From contig NZ_CP025263.1 of the NCBI RefSeq assembly GCF_002843605.1, positions 3,439,501-3,503,500 of the forward strand: 64,000 nt of DNA, given 5' to 3'. Shown here one piece after another: positions 18,500-26,860 of the stretch (position 1 is its first letter; every line of letters begins with the position of its first letter). The stretch is from Pseudomonas sp. S09G 359 (lineage in GTDB: Bacteria; Pseudomonadota; Gammaproteobacteria; Pseudomonadales; Pseudomonadaceae). The position numbers and the translations under genes are program-made. Under the pieces are notes generated by a model that saw only the letters and a list, made by a program, of their open reading frames with translations, searched no databases and was not told the DNA's origin.

Positions 18500-18550
18500 G
18501 ATACTTTTTTGATCGCCGGCCCGCGGCGGCTGCAAGGTCAAAAAAGTATC
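18500..18550. promoter_or_regulatory. Inverted repeat in the mtlR-mtlE divergent promoter region
   Basis: GATACTTTTTTGA at 18500-18512 and its exact complement TCAAAAAAGTATC at 18538-18550 are separated by 25 bases. The copies lie about 2.5 helix turns apart and midway between the two divergent starts. It could be an MtlR site or an RNA hairpin in the mtlE leader. AraC proteins more often use direct repeats, so the assignment is tentative. Confidence 0.45.
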
Positions 18551-18698
18551 AATGCAGCGTCCGCCATTCGTTTGAGACTCAATTTTGGAGGTGATCTAAT
18601 CGGCTCGTACACCGCTGGTGCCAGGGCACGATCTGAGCAGCAGTGGTCACCAACAAAAATAACAGCTCCAGTCGAAACGGCTTGGAGCGGAGAGCCCC

Positions 18699-20009
18699 AT
18701 GAAGATTACGAATGCGCTAATTCTTTCTGCTGGTCTGTCATTTGCCCTTGCCAGCCAAGCCGCCGAGACGCTGACGATCGCGACGGTCAACAACGGCGAC
18801 ATGATCCGCATGCAGCGGCTGTCCAAAATCTTCGAGCAGCAGTATCCCGACATCAAACTCAATTGGGTCGTACTCGAAGAGAACGTACTGCGCCAACGCC
18901 TGACAACCGACATCGCCACCCAGGGCGGCCAGTTCGACGTATTGACCATCGGTACCTACGAGACCCCATTGTGGGGCGCCAAGAACTGGCTGGAGCCGAT
19001 GAAGGATCTCCCGGCAGGCTACGACGTCGATGACATCTTCCCTGCAGTTCGCCAAGGTCTCTCTGTCAACAATACCCTCTACGCATTGCCTTTCTACGGT
19101 GAAAGCACCGTCACCTACTACCGCAAAGATCTGTTCAAGGCCGCCGGCCTGACGATGCCTGAAAAGCCCACTTGGTCGCAGTTGGGTGAGTTCGCCGCAA
19201 AGCTCAATGACCCATCCAAGGATCAGTACGGCATGTGCCTGCGCGGTAAGGCCGGGTGGGGTGAAAACATGGCTTTGCTGAGCACCATGGCCAACGCTTT
19301 CGGTGCGCGCTGGTTCGATGAGAAATGGCAGCCGGAACTCAATAGCCCTGAATGGCAGGCGGCCGCCACGTTCTATGTAGATACCCTGAAAAAGTACGGC
19401 CCACCGGGCGTCTCAAGCAATGGTTTCAATGAAACGCTTGCGCTGTTCAATAGCGGGAAATGCGCGATCTGGGTAGATGCCAGCGTAGCTGGATCATTCA
19501 CCACGGACAAGGAGCAGAGCAGGGTGGTCGACAGCGTCGGCTTTGCGCCCGCGCCGACCGAAGTCACTGACAAGGGCTCGTCCTGGTTGTACGCGTGGTC
19601 ATTGGCGATCCCGGCGACATCCAAGCACAAGGATGCTGCTAAATCATTCGTCACCTGGGCAACCTCGAAAGAGTACATCCAGCTGGTCACTGAGAAAGAT
19701 GGCATTACTAACGTACCACCGGGTACGCGCCTCTCGACCTACAGCGATGCTTATCTGAAGGCGGCCCCGTTCGCTCAGGTTACCTTGCAGATGCTGAAGC
19801 ATGCCGATCCCTCCCAGCCTTCAGCCAAGCCAGTTCCGTACGTGGGTATTCAGTACGTCGTGATCCCTGAGTTCCAGTCGATCGGCACCTCTGTAGGCAA
19901 GCTGTTCTCGGCGGCCCTGACCGGCCAGATGCCTGTGGATCAGGCCTTGGCATCCGCGCAGTCCACCACCGAACGCGAGATGAAGCGGGCGGGCTACCCC
20001 AAAAAGTAG
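18699..20009 (+). CDS. mtlE: Polyol ABC transporter, periplasmic substrate-binding protein
   Basis: 436 residues, start ATG with GGAGAG upstream. A Sec signal peptide (MKITNALILSAGLSFALASQAAET) is followed by a family-1 solute-binding protein with TLTIATVNNGDMIRMQRLSKIFEQQYPDIKLNWV and FDVLTIGTYETPLWGAKNWLEPM. It delivers mannitol, sorbitol or arabitol to the membrane permease in the periplasm. It is first in the operon mtlE-F-G-K-smoS. A strong hairpin follows, which typically protects the upstream mRNA and raises the level of binding protein over permease. Confidence 0.9.
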   Translation: MKITNALILSAGLSFALASQAAETLTIATVNNGDMIRMQRLSKIFEQQYPDIKLNWVVLEENVLRQRLTTDIATQGGQFDVLTIGTYETPLWGAKNWLEPMKDLPAGYDVDDIFPAVRQGLSVNNTLYALPFYGESTVTYYRKDLFKAAGLTMPEKPTWSQLGEFAAKLNDPSKDQYGMCLRGKAGWGENMALLSTMANAFGARWFDEKWQPELNSPEWQAAATFYVDTLKKYGPPGVSSNGFNETLALFNSGKCAIWVDASVAGSFTTDKEQSRVVDSVGFAPAPTEVTDKGSSWLYAWSLAIPATSKHKDAAKSFVTWATSKEYIQLVTEKDGITNVPPGTRLSTYSDAYLKAAPFAQVTLQMLKHADPSQPSAKPVPYVGIQYVVIPEFQSIGTSVGKLFSAALTGQMPVDQALASAQSTTEREMKRAGYPKK

Positions 20010-20023
20010 CAGGCCCACGACAC

Positions 20024-20044
20024 CCGCCGGCCTAACGCCGGCGG
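20024..20044 (+). other. Intercistronic hairpin between mtlE and mtlF
   Basis: Stem CCGCCGGC, loop CTAAC, stem GCCGGCGG: a perfect 8-bp GC stem 14 bases after mtlE and 25 before mtlF. No T tract follows, so it is more likely an mRNA stabiliser or partial attenuator than a full terminator. Confidence 0.6.
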
Positions 20045-20068
20045 TCAACGCCGCACAGGTAGACAATC

Positions 20069-20995
20069 ATGAACACTTCAGTCGTCCGGGCTCCGCTTAC
20101 GGGCTCGACCTCATCACGCTCGCGCCGAGTTTTTAATCCAGGATGGTTTCTGGTTTCGCCATCCGTTGCACTCTTGTTGCTGTGGATGATCGTGCCGCTG
20201 GCCATGACCCTCTATTTTTCGGTAATCCGGTACAACTTGCTGAACCCGGGCGAGAACGAGTTCGTCGGGCTGGAAAACTTTACCTATTTCGTCACGGATT
20301 CCGGTTTCCTGCCGGGGGCCCTCAACACGTTGGTGTTGGTGGTCAGCGTGCTGCTCATCAGCGTAGTTTTTGGCGTCTTGATCGCCGCCTTACTGGAGGC
20401 GAGCGAGTTCTTTGGACGCGGCATAGTTAGGGTGCTGCTCATTTCGCCGTTTTTCATCATGCCGACTGTAGGGTCATTGATTTTCAAGAATCTGATCTTT
20501 CATCCGGTCTCCGGGATCCTTGCAGCGGTGTGGAAGCTCTTCGGCGCACAGCCGATCGACTGGCTTGCCCACTATCCGTTGTTTTCGATCATTGTCATCG
20601 TTTCCTGGCAATGGCTGCCTTTCGCGATTCTGCTGCTGATGACTGCCATGCAGTCGCTGGATCAGGAGCAAAAAGAGGCGGCCAGGTTAGATGGGGCAGG
20701 GGCCGTGGCCATCTTCTGGCATCTGACTTTGCCGCATCTCGCCAGGCCTATCGCGGTGGTGGTCATGATCGAGACGATCTTCCTGCTCTCGGTTTTTGCC
20801 GAAATCTTCACAACGACCAACGGGGGCCCAGGGTTCGCATCGACCAATCTCGCGTATCTGATCTACAACCAGGCGTTGGTGCAGTTTGACGTGGGGATGG
20901 CCTCCGCCGGCGGGCTCATCGCGGTCGTGATCGCCAACATCGCGGCGATCGTGCTGGTGCGCATGATCGGCAAAAACCTGACCGATAAAGCTTGA
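20069..20995 (+). CDS. mtlF: Polyol ABC transporter, permease MtlF
   Basis: 308 residues with six predicted membrane helices. The EAA-loop that docks on the ATPase reads QEQKEAARLDGAGAVAIFWHLTLPHL near residue 205, and the overall pattern is of the MalF-type carbohydrate permease. It forms the inner-membrane channel with MtlG. The ATG at 20069 has AGGTAGAC upstream. Gene order and spacing (10 bases to mtlG) show a single operon. Confidence 0.9.
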   Translation: MNTSVVRAPLTGSTSSRSRRVFNPGWFLVSPSVALLLLWMIVPLAMTLYFSVIRYNLLNPGENEFVGLENFTYFVTDSGFLPGALNTLVLVVSVLLISVVFGVLIAALLEASEFFGRGIVRVLLISPFFIMPTVGSLIFKNLIFHPVSGILAAVWKLFGAQPIDWLAHYPLFSIIVIVSWQWLPFAILLLMTAMQSLDQEQKEAARLDGAGAVAIFWHLTLPHLARPIAVVVMIETIFLLSVFAEIFTTTNGGPGFASTNLAYLIYNQALVQFDVGMASAGGLIAVVIANIAAIVLVRMIGKNLTDKA

Positions 20996-21005
20996 GGACG
21001 ACGCC

Positions 21006-21839
21006 ATGATGACACTCAAACAAACCCGGCGCCTGCAAAGCGTAGTACTTGGAAGCTTGGCCTGGATCATTGCCTTGCTGCTGTTCTTCCCTATTTTCTG
21101 GATGGTGTTGACCAGCTTCAAAACCGAGATCGACGCCTTCGCGACGCCGCCGCAATTCATCTTCATGCCGACCTTGGAGAATTATCTGCACATCCAGGAG
21201 CGCAGTGATTACTTCCACTTCGCTTGGAACTCGGTACTGATTTCGTTCACTGCCACGGCGCTGTGCATGCTGATCGCGGTACCTGCTGCCTATTCCATGG
21301 CGTTCTACGAAACCAAGCGAACCAAGCAGACCCTGCTGTGGATGCTGTCGACCAAGATGCTCCCGCCCGTTGGCGTACTGATGCCGATCTACTTGCTTGC
21401 CAAGGGGGCAGGTCTGCTGGATTCGCGGCTGGCGCTGATCGTGATCTACACGCTGATCAACCTGCCGATCGTGGTCTGGATGGTTTACACGTACTTCAAA
21501 GACATCCCTAGGGAGATCCTCGAAGCGGCGAGGTTGGACGGGGCGACCTTGGGACAGGAAATGCTCCGGGTGTTGCTGCCTATCAGCAAGGGCGGGCTGG
21601 CATCGACCATGTTGCTTTCACTGATCCTGTGCTGGAACGAGGCCTTTTGGTCGCTCAACTTGACCAGCTCCAGCGCTGCACCTCTCACCGCGCTTATCGC
21701 TTCCTACTCAAGCCCCGAAGGCTTGTTCTGGGCCAAGCTTTCAGCCGTCTCCACGTTGGCCTGTGCCCCGATCTTGATCTTCGGCTGGATCAGCCAAAAG
21801 CAACTGGTGCGTGGGCTGTCCTTCGGGGCCGTCAAATGA
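21006..21839 (+). CDS. mtlG: Polyol ABC transporter, permease MtlG
   Basis: 277 residues, six helices, MalG type. The EAA-loop is REILEAARLDGATLGQEMLRVLLPISKGG near residue 165, and FPIFWMVLTSFKTEIDAFATPP at residues 27-48 is typical of the second permease of this family. It pairs with MtlF. The start ATGATG follows GAGGACG. The next gene, the ATPase, begins 56 bases later. Confidence 0.9.
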   Translation: MMTLKQTRRLQSVVLGSLAWIIALLLFFPIFWMVLTSFKTEIDAFATPPQFIFMPTLENYLHIQERSDYFHFAWNSVLISFTATALCMLIAVPAAYSMAFYETKRTKQTLLWMLSTKMLPPVGVLMPIYLLAKGAGLLDSRLALIVIYTLINLPIVVWMVYTYFKDIPREILEAARLDGATLGQEMLRVLLPISKGGLASTMLLSLILCWNEAFWSLNLTSSSAAPLTALIASYSSPEGLFWAKLSAVSTLACAPILIFGWISQKQLVRGLSFGAVK

Positions 21840-21895
21840 TGACCGCGACAGCTCGTTAAGCGGCGAAGGCTCAAACTTCACACAGGACTTTACGC

Positions 21896-22993
21896 ATGGC
21901 CACTTTGAAAATAAAAAATCTGAAGAAAGGTTTCGAGGGACTGTCCATCATCAAAGGCATTGATCTGGAGGTCAGAGACAAGGAATTTGTGGTGTTCGTT
22001 GGGCCGTCCGGGTGCGGTAAATCAACCCTTTTGCGCCTGATTGCTGGCCTGGAAGACGTGACCAGCGGCACCATCGAGCTCGACGGTCGGGATATCACCG
22101 AGGTCACTCCTGCCAAACGAGACCTGGCGATGGTGTTCCAAACCTATGCCCTGTATCCGCACATGACGGTACGAAAGAACCTGTCATTTGCCTTGGATCT
22201 GGCCGGTGAAAAGAAGCCAGATGTGGATAGGAAAGTCACCGAGGCCGCCAGAATTCTTGAGCTCGGCGCGCTGCTGGATCGTAAACCTAAACAGCTCTCG
22301 GGTGGCCAGCGTCAGCGGGTAGCTATTGGTCGCGCCATCGTCCGCAATCCAAAAATCTTCCTGTTTGATGAGCCTCTGTCCAACCTTGATGCGGCACTGC
22401 GCGTACAAACGCGTCTGGAGCTGTCGCGGCTGCACAAGGAACTCCAGGCGACGATGATCTACGTGACTCATGACCAGGTCGAGGCCATGACACTGGCGAC
22501 CAAGGTTGTGGTGTTGAACGGCGGGCGGATCGAGCAAATCGGTTCGCCGCTTGAGCTATACCATCATCCGGCCAATTTGTTCGTAGCGGGCTTTCTCGGG
22601 ACACCCAAGATGGGCTTCCTCCAGGCGCACGTGCAGGCCGTAAATGCCTCAGGCGTAGAGGTCAGGTTCACCTCGGGAACCACTTTAATTATTCCTCGCG
22701 ACAACTACGCGTTGTCGATCGGCCAGTCCGTCACGGTTGGTGTAAGGCCTGAGCACCTGACGCTTGGAGGCGAGGGGCATGTGCCAGTCACGACTGACGT
22801 CACTGAGCGGCTGGGAAGCGATACGTTCTGCCACGTGAATGTGGATTCCGGAGAAAGTCTGACTGTCCGTGTTCACGGCGATTGTGAAGTGCCTTATGGC
22901 GCCAAGCGCTACCTCAACCTGGATGTCGCTCATTGCCACCTGTTTGACGACAACGGCCTTGCTGTCAGCTCTGCCGTATCGCGCGCAGCTTAA
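21896..22993 (+). CDS. mtlK: Polyol ABC transporter, ATP-binding protein
   Basis: 365 residues, MalK/UgpC type. Walker A GPSGCGKST at 39-47, Q-loop MVFQTYALYPHMTV, signature LSGGQRQRVAIGRA near 134, Walker B IFLFDEPLSNLD near 155 and H-loop TMIYVTHDQ. A C-terminal regulatory OB-like (TOBE) domain covers about 240-365 (VTVGVRPEHLTL). It energises import through MtlFG at the cytoplasmic face. The next gene, smoS, begins 55 bases downstream. Confidence 0.92.
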   Translation: MATLKIKNLKKGFEGLSIIKGIDLEVRDKEFVVFVGPSGCGKSTLLRLIAGLEDVTSGTIELDGRDITEVTPAKRDLAMVFQTYALYPHMTVRKNLSFALDLAGEKKPDVDRKVTEAARILELGALLDRKPKQLSGGQRQRVAIGRAIVRNPKIFLFDEPLSNLDAALRVQTRLELSRLHKELQATMIYVTHDQVEAMTLATKVVVLNGGRIEQIGSPLELYHHPANLFVAGFLGTPKMGFLQAHVQAVNASGVEVRFTSGTTLIIPRDNYALSIGQSVTVGVRPEHLTLGGEGHVPVTTDVTERLGSDTFCHVNVDSGESLTVRVHGDCEVPYGAKRYLNLDVAHCHLFDDNGLAVSSAVSRAA

Positions 22994-23048
22994 TTCCAAT
23001 CAGGCGGCGCTTGCCGACAAGCGCGCCACCAAATTAGAGGTAGATCCT

Positions 23049-23822
23049 ATGAAACGTCTCGAAGGAAAAAGCGCGCTGATCACCGGCTCCGCGCGCGGTA
23101 TCGGTCGCTCGTTCGCTCAAGCCTACATTCGGGAGGGCGCGACAGTTGCAATCGCCGACATCAACCTTGAGCGCGCCCAAGCCACGGCGGCCGAGCTGGG
23201 TGAGCAAGCTTATGCTGTGGAGATGGACGTCACCAACCAGGCATCCATTGACGCTGCAATTGGCGCTGTCGTTGCCCATGCCGGAAAGCTCGACATCCTG
23301 GTGAATAATGCCGCGTTGTTCGATCTTGCCCCAATTACGGAGATCACTCGGGAAAGCTATGACAAGCTTTTTGCGATCAACGTCAGCGGCACGATGTTTA
23401 CGCTGCAAGCAGCAGCCAAGCAAATGATCGCACAGGGTCATGGGGGGAAGATCATTAACATGGCCAGCCAGGCTGGCCGTCGCGGTGAGGCACTGGTAGG
23501 CGTCTATTGTGCGACCAAGGCCGCGGTTATTAGCCTGACTCAATCCGCCGGCCTGAACCTCATCCAGAACAAGATCAATGTGAATGCGATTGCTCCCGGC
23601 GTCGTGGATGGGGAGCATTGGGATGGCGTTGACGCGTTGTTCGCGAAGCACGAAAACCGTCCACTGGGCGAGAAGAAAAAGCTGGTTGGACTGGAAGTCC
23701 CCTATGGGCGGATGGGCACCGCTGAGGATCTGGTGGGTATGGCCATCTTTCTCGCGGGCCCGGAGAGCGATTACATCGTCGCGCAGACCTACAACGTTGA
23801 TGGCGGTAATTGGATGAGCTAG
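23049..23822 (+). CDS. smoS: Sorbitol (L-iditol) 2-dehydrogenase, SDR family
   Basis: 257 residues from ATG 23049 with GAGGT upstream. Rossmann motif TGSARGIG at 13-20, NNAALFDLAPITEITRESYDKLFAINVSG, and the catalytic Ser...Tyr-x3-Lys seen in NMASQAGRRGEALVGVYCATKAAV. The sequence is close to SmoS of Rhodobacter sphaeroides, including GVVDGEHWDGVD and the ending YIVAQTYNVDGGNWMS. It should oxidise D-sorbitol to D-fructose with NAD+. In the classical Pseudomonas operon this position holds the unrelated mannitol dehydrogenase mtlD, absent here, so the locus is probably tuned to sorbitol. Confidence 0.9.
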   Translation: MKRLEGKSALITGSARGIGRSFAQAYIREGATVAIADINLERAQATAAELGEQAYAVEMDVTNQASIDAAIGAVVAHAGKLDILVNNAALFDLAPITEITRESYDKLFAINVSGTMFTLQAAAKQMIAQGHGGKIINMASQAGRRGEALVGVYCATKAAVISLTQSAGLNLIQNKINVNAIAPGVVDGEHWDGVDALFAKHENRPLGEKKKLVGLEVPYGRMGTAEDLVGMAIFLAGPESDYIVAQTYNVDGGNWMS

Positions 23823-24722
23823 TGATTTCAGCCTGCTAGAGAACTGTAGCGTTAGTGGCGGCCTTCTAAGCCGCCGCGACCGCAAACTCTTTCAGGAAGG
23901 CTCGATCTGTAAAATTACCTACATGTCCCCTCATGGTTGAGCGGCCATATGTGTCTCCGGAAAGCCAGACGGGCAAAGTCTAGCCACGCGACTGGCCCAA
24001 ATGTTCCTCATCCCTTGCAGCAAAGCACCGCATCTAACCCGTTTGATCCCTCCGGTTGATTTGAACGTTGGGGTCATAGAGCGCCGGTGAGGATCAATAA
24101 CGCTGGTACTGCGAGCCAAACTCTTTGCGAACCTCTGCAACATAGATAGGGGCTCGACTATCGATAGAACTCCGTGCGTCTCCTTTTTGGCCTAAGCCTA
24201 CAGCCGCCGTCGGGGCAGAGGTTCCGCTGTGCTGCTGGGCATCTTGTACAGCAGGGTGGCGATCAGGCGCGACGGCCTCCTGCGGCGATGCGAACGTGTT
24301 GCCTGCCGCGACGATGAGGAGAGAGAAGCTGATGGACAATGCGGTTTTTCATCAATGACTCCGAAGAACAGGTTTATGGGGCTTAATTTTATCCAGCCCC
24401 AGATCCACTAAAAAGCATGCAGATACATAATCTTTATCGACGCTAGTGATGCATTACGGATCTACTAGGCAGCCCCTCACGACGCAGTGATCGAATGATC
24501 AGGGCTGGCAAGGATTCATTATCAATCCCCGCCACTAGAAAGTAGTAGTCGTTCAGAAATAACGCCGTATTAAAGCTCCATTAATAATCCGGCGACATGT
24601 ATCGAGAGTGTTGATGAGGTGTGGAATGTTAAAGGCGTAGAAGTACTCTGTTAAAGAATCAAAGCTCTTTTCAAGGATGCCAATGTGAAAAAATGCTAGC
24701 CATAAATACATTGGAGTTATTC
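23823..24722. other. 900-base region with a possible broken small secreted-protein gene
   Basis: A short GC hairpin (GGCGGC/GCCGCC, 23857-23875) follows smoS but lacks a T tract. On the minus strand 24094-24339 is an open frame reading like a signal peptide plus a polar tail (SISFSLLIVAAGNTFASPQE ... VRKEFGSQYQRY). Its natural start, ATG 24352 (ATGAAAAACCGC), is out of frame by one base. The remainder is AT-richer and holds nothing I can name. Confidence 0.4.
24094..24352 (-). pseudogene. Possible small secreted protein gene with a one-base frameshift in its signal peptide
   Basis: Reading leftward, ATG 24352 encodes MKNR, and the following frame +1 continues LSISFSLLIVAAGNTFASPQ, which would make a normal signal peptide if one base were removed. 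The remaining 60 residues are polar and end at 24094. Alternatively, translation begins at TTG 24339. Either the gene is newly broken or there is a sequence error. No family recognised. Confidence 0.35.
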
Positions 24723-24905
24723 ATGAAATCTGCCCTCAGCATCACCTTCGCTCTTTCCTTCCTGGCCGTGCTTGGCACCACCATGAGCGCATCCCTCAGG
24801 AATCACAAGCTTCCGGAAGCTCCCGCGGCATCGCACTCTACTGGGATCTTCCTGGCCTCTGACGGTGCTGACAACGTAGAGCGTTGGCACAAGCGCCAGG
24901 CGTAA
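24723..24905 (+). CDS. Small secreted protein, unknown function
   Basis: 60 residues from ATG 24723, with GGAG six to seven bases upstream. Residues 1-23 form a clear Sec signal peptide (MKSALSITFALSFLAVLGTT...). The mature part is short and His/Ser-rich (NHKLPEAPAASHSTGIFLASDG), ending WHKRQA. Pseudomonads encode many such small exported proteins of unknown role. It is a single gene. Confidence 0.6.
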   Translation: MKSALSITFALSFLAVLGTTMSASLRNHKLPEAPAASHSTGIFLASDGADNVERWHKRQA

Positions 24906-25402
24906 GAACCACCCGATTGCTATCTGGCGTATGGACTCGCTTACCCCATACCGATCCAGGTTCACTTTGGGCAGTTATCTTCTATTTGAGATTGCCCGGC
25001 TTGAGTTAATCTTTGATGAAGTTGTGCTTCTCGTGATAGCGATCTTTAACAATCAAGGTAATTATTTCCTGAGTATTAATAGTCGGGCTGGCTTTTAACG
25101 TGACCTAGGGTGAGGCGATTGATTGAGGATTTTGCATAATCATCTTGAAAATTGAAATAGATCACATGACTTCATGGGGTTAAGGTCTAGGTCACTGATA
25201 ACAAAAACAAGATTGACTAGAGGTTCGTATGAAGCTGCATGAACTCACCCAAATTCCGTCAGGCCCGAATACCCCGGTATGTTCGGCGTCATCTGTTGCG
25301 CGGCGCAGAGCATTGGCCAAGCCGCATTCCCGCCACCCGTAGGCGCTGCTCCAACACGGTTTACCGTGGAAGGGCAGTATCGACATCCCCCATCTCACTC
25401 AC
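24906..25402. other. Intergenic region, AT-rich
   Basis: A 36-codon ORF begins at ATG 25229 after AGAGG (MKLHELTQIPSGPNTP...) and stops at 25342, in the same frame as the next ORF. This may be one gene interrupted by a stop. Nothing else is visible. Confidence 0.35.
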
Positions 25403-25618
25403 ATGCAGACCGCAGCGCGGCAGCTGAACCAGATCGCCCAGGATCTGCATGGGGCGGTGAATGATCCTCGTGAGCTCACGGCGAAGCTGGCGCAATGGCT
25501 GACCGCGCTGAAATCGGTTAGCGCCATGCTCCATTGCGCTGCAGATCCCGTGGTATCCCTGCAGCCGGTCGCATTTGAAGACGCCTGCGCGTGCTGCGTG
25601 ATCAAGACAACACCCTAG
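25403..25618 (+). CDS. Hypothetical 71-aa protein, possibly the 3' part of an interrupted gene
   Basis: The frame reads MQTAARQLNQIAQDLHGAVNDPRELTAKLAQWLTALKSVSAML, an amphipathic helical pattern typical of small Pseudomonas proteins, then ends ACACCVIKTTP. The same frame continues upstream to a stop at 25340-25342, and a ribosome-site-preceded ATG (25229) lies in that frame beyond the stop. It could therefore be a fragment. Not recognised. Confidence 0.4.
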   Translation: MQTAARQLNQIAQDLHGAVNDPRELTAKLAQWLTALKSVSAMLHCAADPVVSLQPVAFEDACACCVIKTTP

Positions 25619-25669
25619 TTACACCTTTCCAAACCCTGTGCCTTCGCTAAAAACAACAAGGAGCACACC

Positions 25670-26020
25670 ATGTCCGAAAATGCCTACTCCATCTGGGTGG
25701 CTGAATACGCCTATGTCACTAACTATCCCATCGGCGGTGTCCTCTCTGGCGCCCATAACGAAGGGGTCTGCAAGCTCCCTTACTGCTATGTGGTGATCAA
25801 GGGCGGCGGCCGAACCATGATGGTCGACGTTGGATACAACCATTCCGCTTACGGAGGGGTGCTCGGTGACCGTTTCGGTGTCGAGCATTGGCACTCGCCC
25901 AAGCAAGTGCTCGAAGAGCTCGGGATCACGCCTGAAGAGGTGGACACCGTCTTCATTACGCACTCCCACTTCGATCACCTGGGCAACACAGACGCCTTGC
26001 CGGCATTGGCGATGTCCTGA
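25670..26020 (+). pseudogene. Metallo-beta-lactamase-fold lactonase, 3'-truncated
   Basis: 116 residues from ATG 25670 with AAGGAG. It is the N-terminal part of an N-acyl-homoserine-lactonase-like MBL protein: YVVIKGGGRTMMVDVGYN and the metal motif THSHFDH at 97-103 are intact. The protein stops about 13 residues later (GNTDALPALAMS), where the full family continues for another 130-150 residues with the remaining metal ligands. It cannot be active. The break coincides with the broken end of the convergent hydrolase gene, so a deletion joined them. Confidence 0.75.
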
Positions 26021-26553
26021 ATGTTGTAGCCCGGCTCACAGCTGACCAAACCCGTCACGCGCTCCGGCCAAAGCGCTGCAACGACACATGCTGCCCGGCC
26101 ACCCCAGTCGTAGCCAGCGACCACGGCCTTCTCAATCTTCAGGGCATCCAGAAGTGCCAGAAGATCAGCGCCCAACGCAGCTTGTTCACCGGAGCGAGGA
26201 GTGTCCGAGGCTATAAAGCGAGTGCCACCGTATCCTCGAAGATAAGGGATGATGCATCGGCACCCAGCTGCGGCTAAGAGATCAGCGACTTCGTCGTAGG
26301 CATGGACATCGTACGGAAAGCCATGGAGGAGCACGGCTACAGGGCCATCGGCTGGGCCGACGTCCAAATACTTAACGTTGAGTACACCTGCTTGGATCTC
26401 TTTCACTGGGTCTGCTTCCTGAGGGATGTAGCGTGTGACCGAGGCAGTAGCTGCGCGTCTCTTAACGGGTAACTCATAGGTCACATGGTGGTCGGAGCAT
26501 TGCAATATCCGGCGTGGCGTCGATGAGGCGAGGCGGACGATCTCGCTTGCCAA
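25975..26553 (-). pseudogene. Alpha/beta hydrolase, 3'-truncated
   Basis: 192 codons, leftward. The N-terminal part of an epoxide-hydrolase-like enzyme is clear: PVAVLLHGFPYDVHAYDEVADLL with the oxyanion HG, the nucleophile region VVAGYDWGGRAACVVAALWPERV (D in GYDWGG), and VSCEPGYNIQDIAN. It then ends abruptly as AGKASVLPR, losing the cap domain and the catalytic acid and histidine. The lost ends of this gene and of the MBL gene meet at about 25990-26005. The start is uncertain; family members usually begin near TRYIPQEADPVKEIQ. Confidence 0.75.
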
Positions 26554-26860
26554 GGGGGCACCGCTCCCCCAAATCTCGCACTGGTGGACGGACTTAGCAC
26601 CATGGTTTGCCGGTTGGCATCGTGTAACGCACTCAGACCACGCGAGCCATTGTTTAGCGCCCCTAAACGGAATAATAGGTTGATGGTACAGCCCCCGTGC
26701 TCATGTGCACGTTCGTTCATTACAACCGCTAATAGGGCGCTCCGGTAGCGCCAGGTGAATACCCGGCTACTCGATCTATATCCGGCTAGCTAAGTCACGT
26801 ATCATTTGAGTGTCGGGTGTCGGTCAAACCTACGAGCAATGGTTTCGAGCAGGCGGGCTA
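26554..26860. other. Intergenic region between divergent genes
   Basis: Promoter region for the leftward hydrolase remnant and the rightward membrane protein. No RNA gene, repeat or ORF can be supported. Confidence 0.45.

Noticed and set aside
23034..23885. 283-codon leftward ORF opposite smoS
   Set aside because: Antisense shadow of a strongly conserved dehydrogenase.
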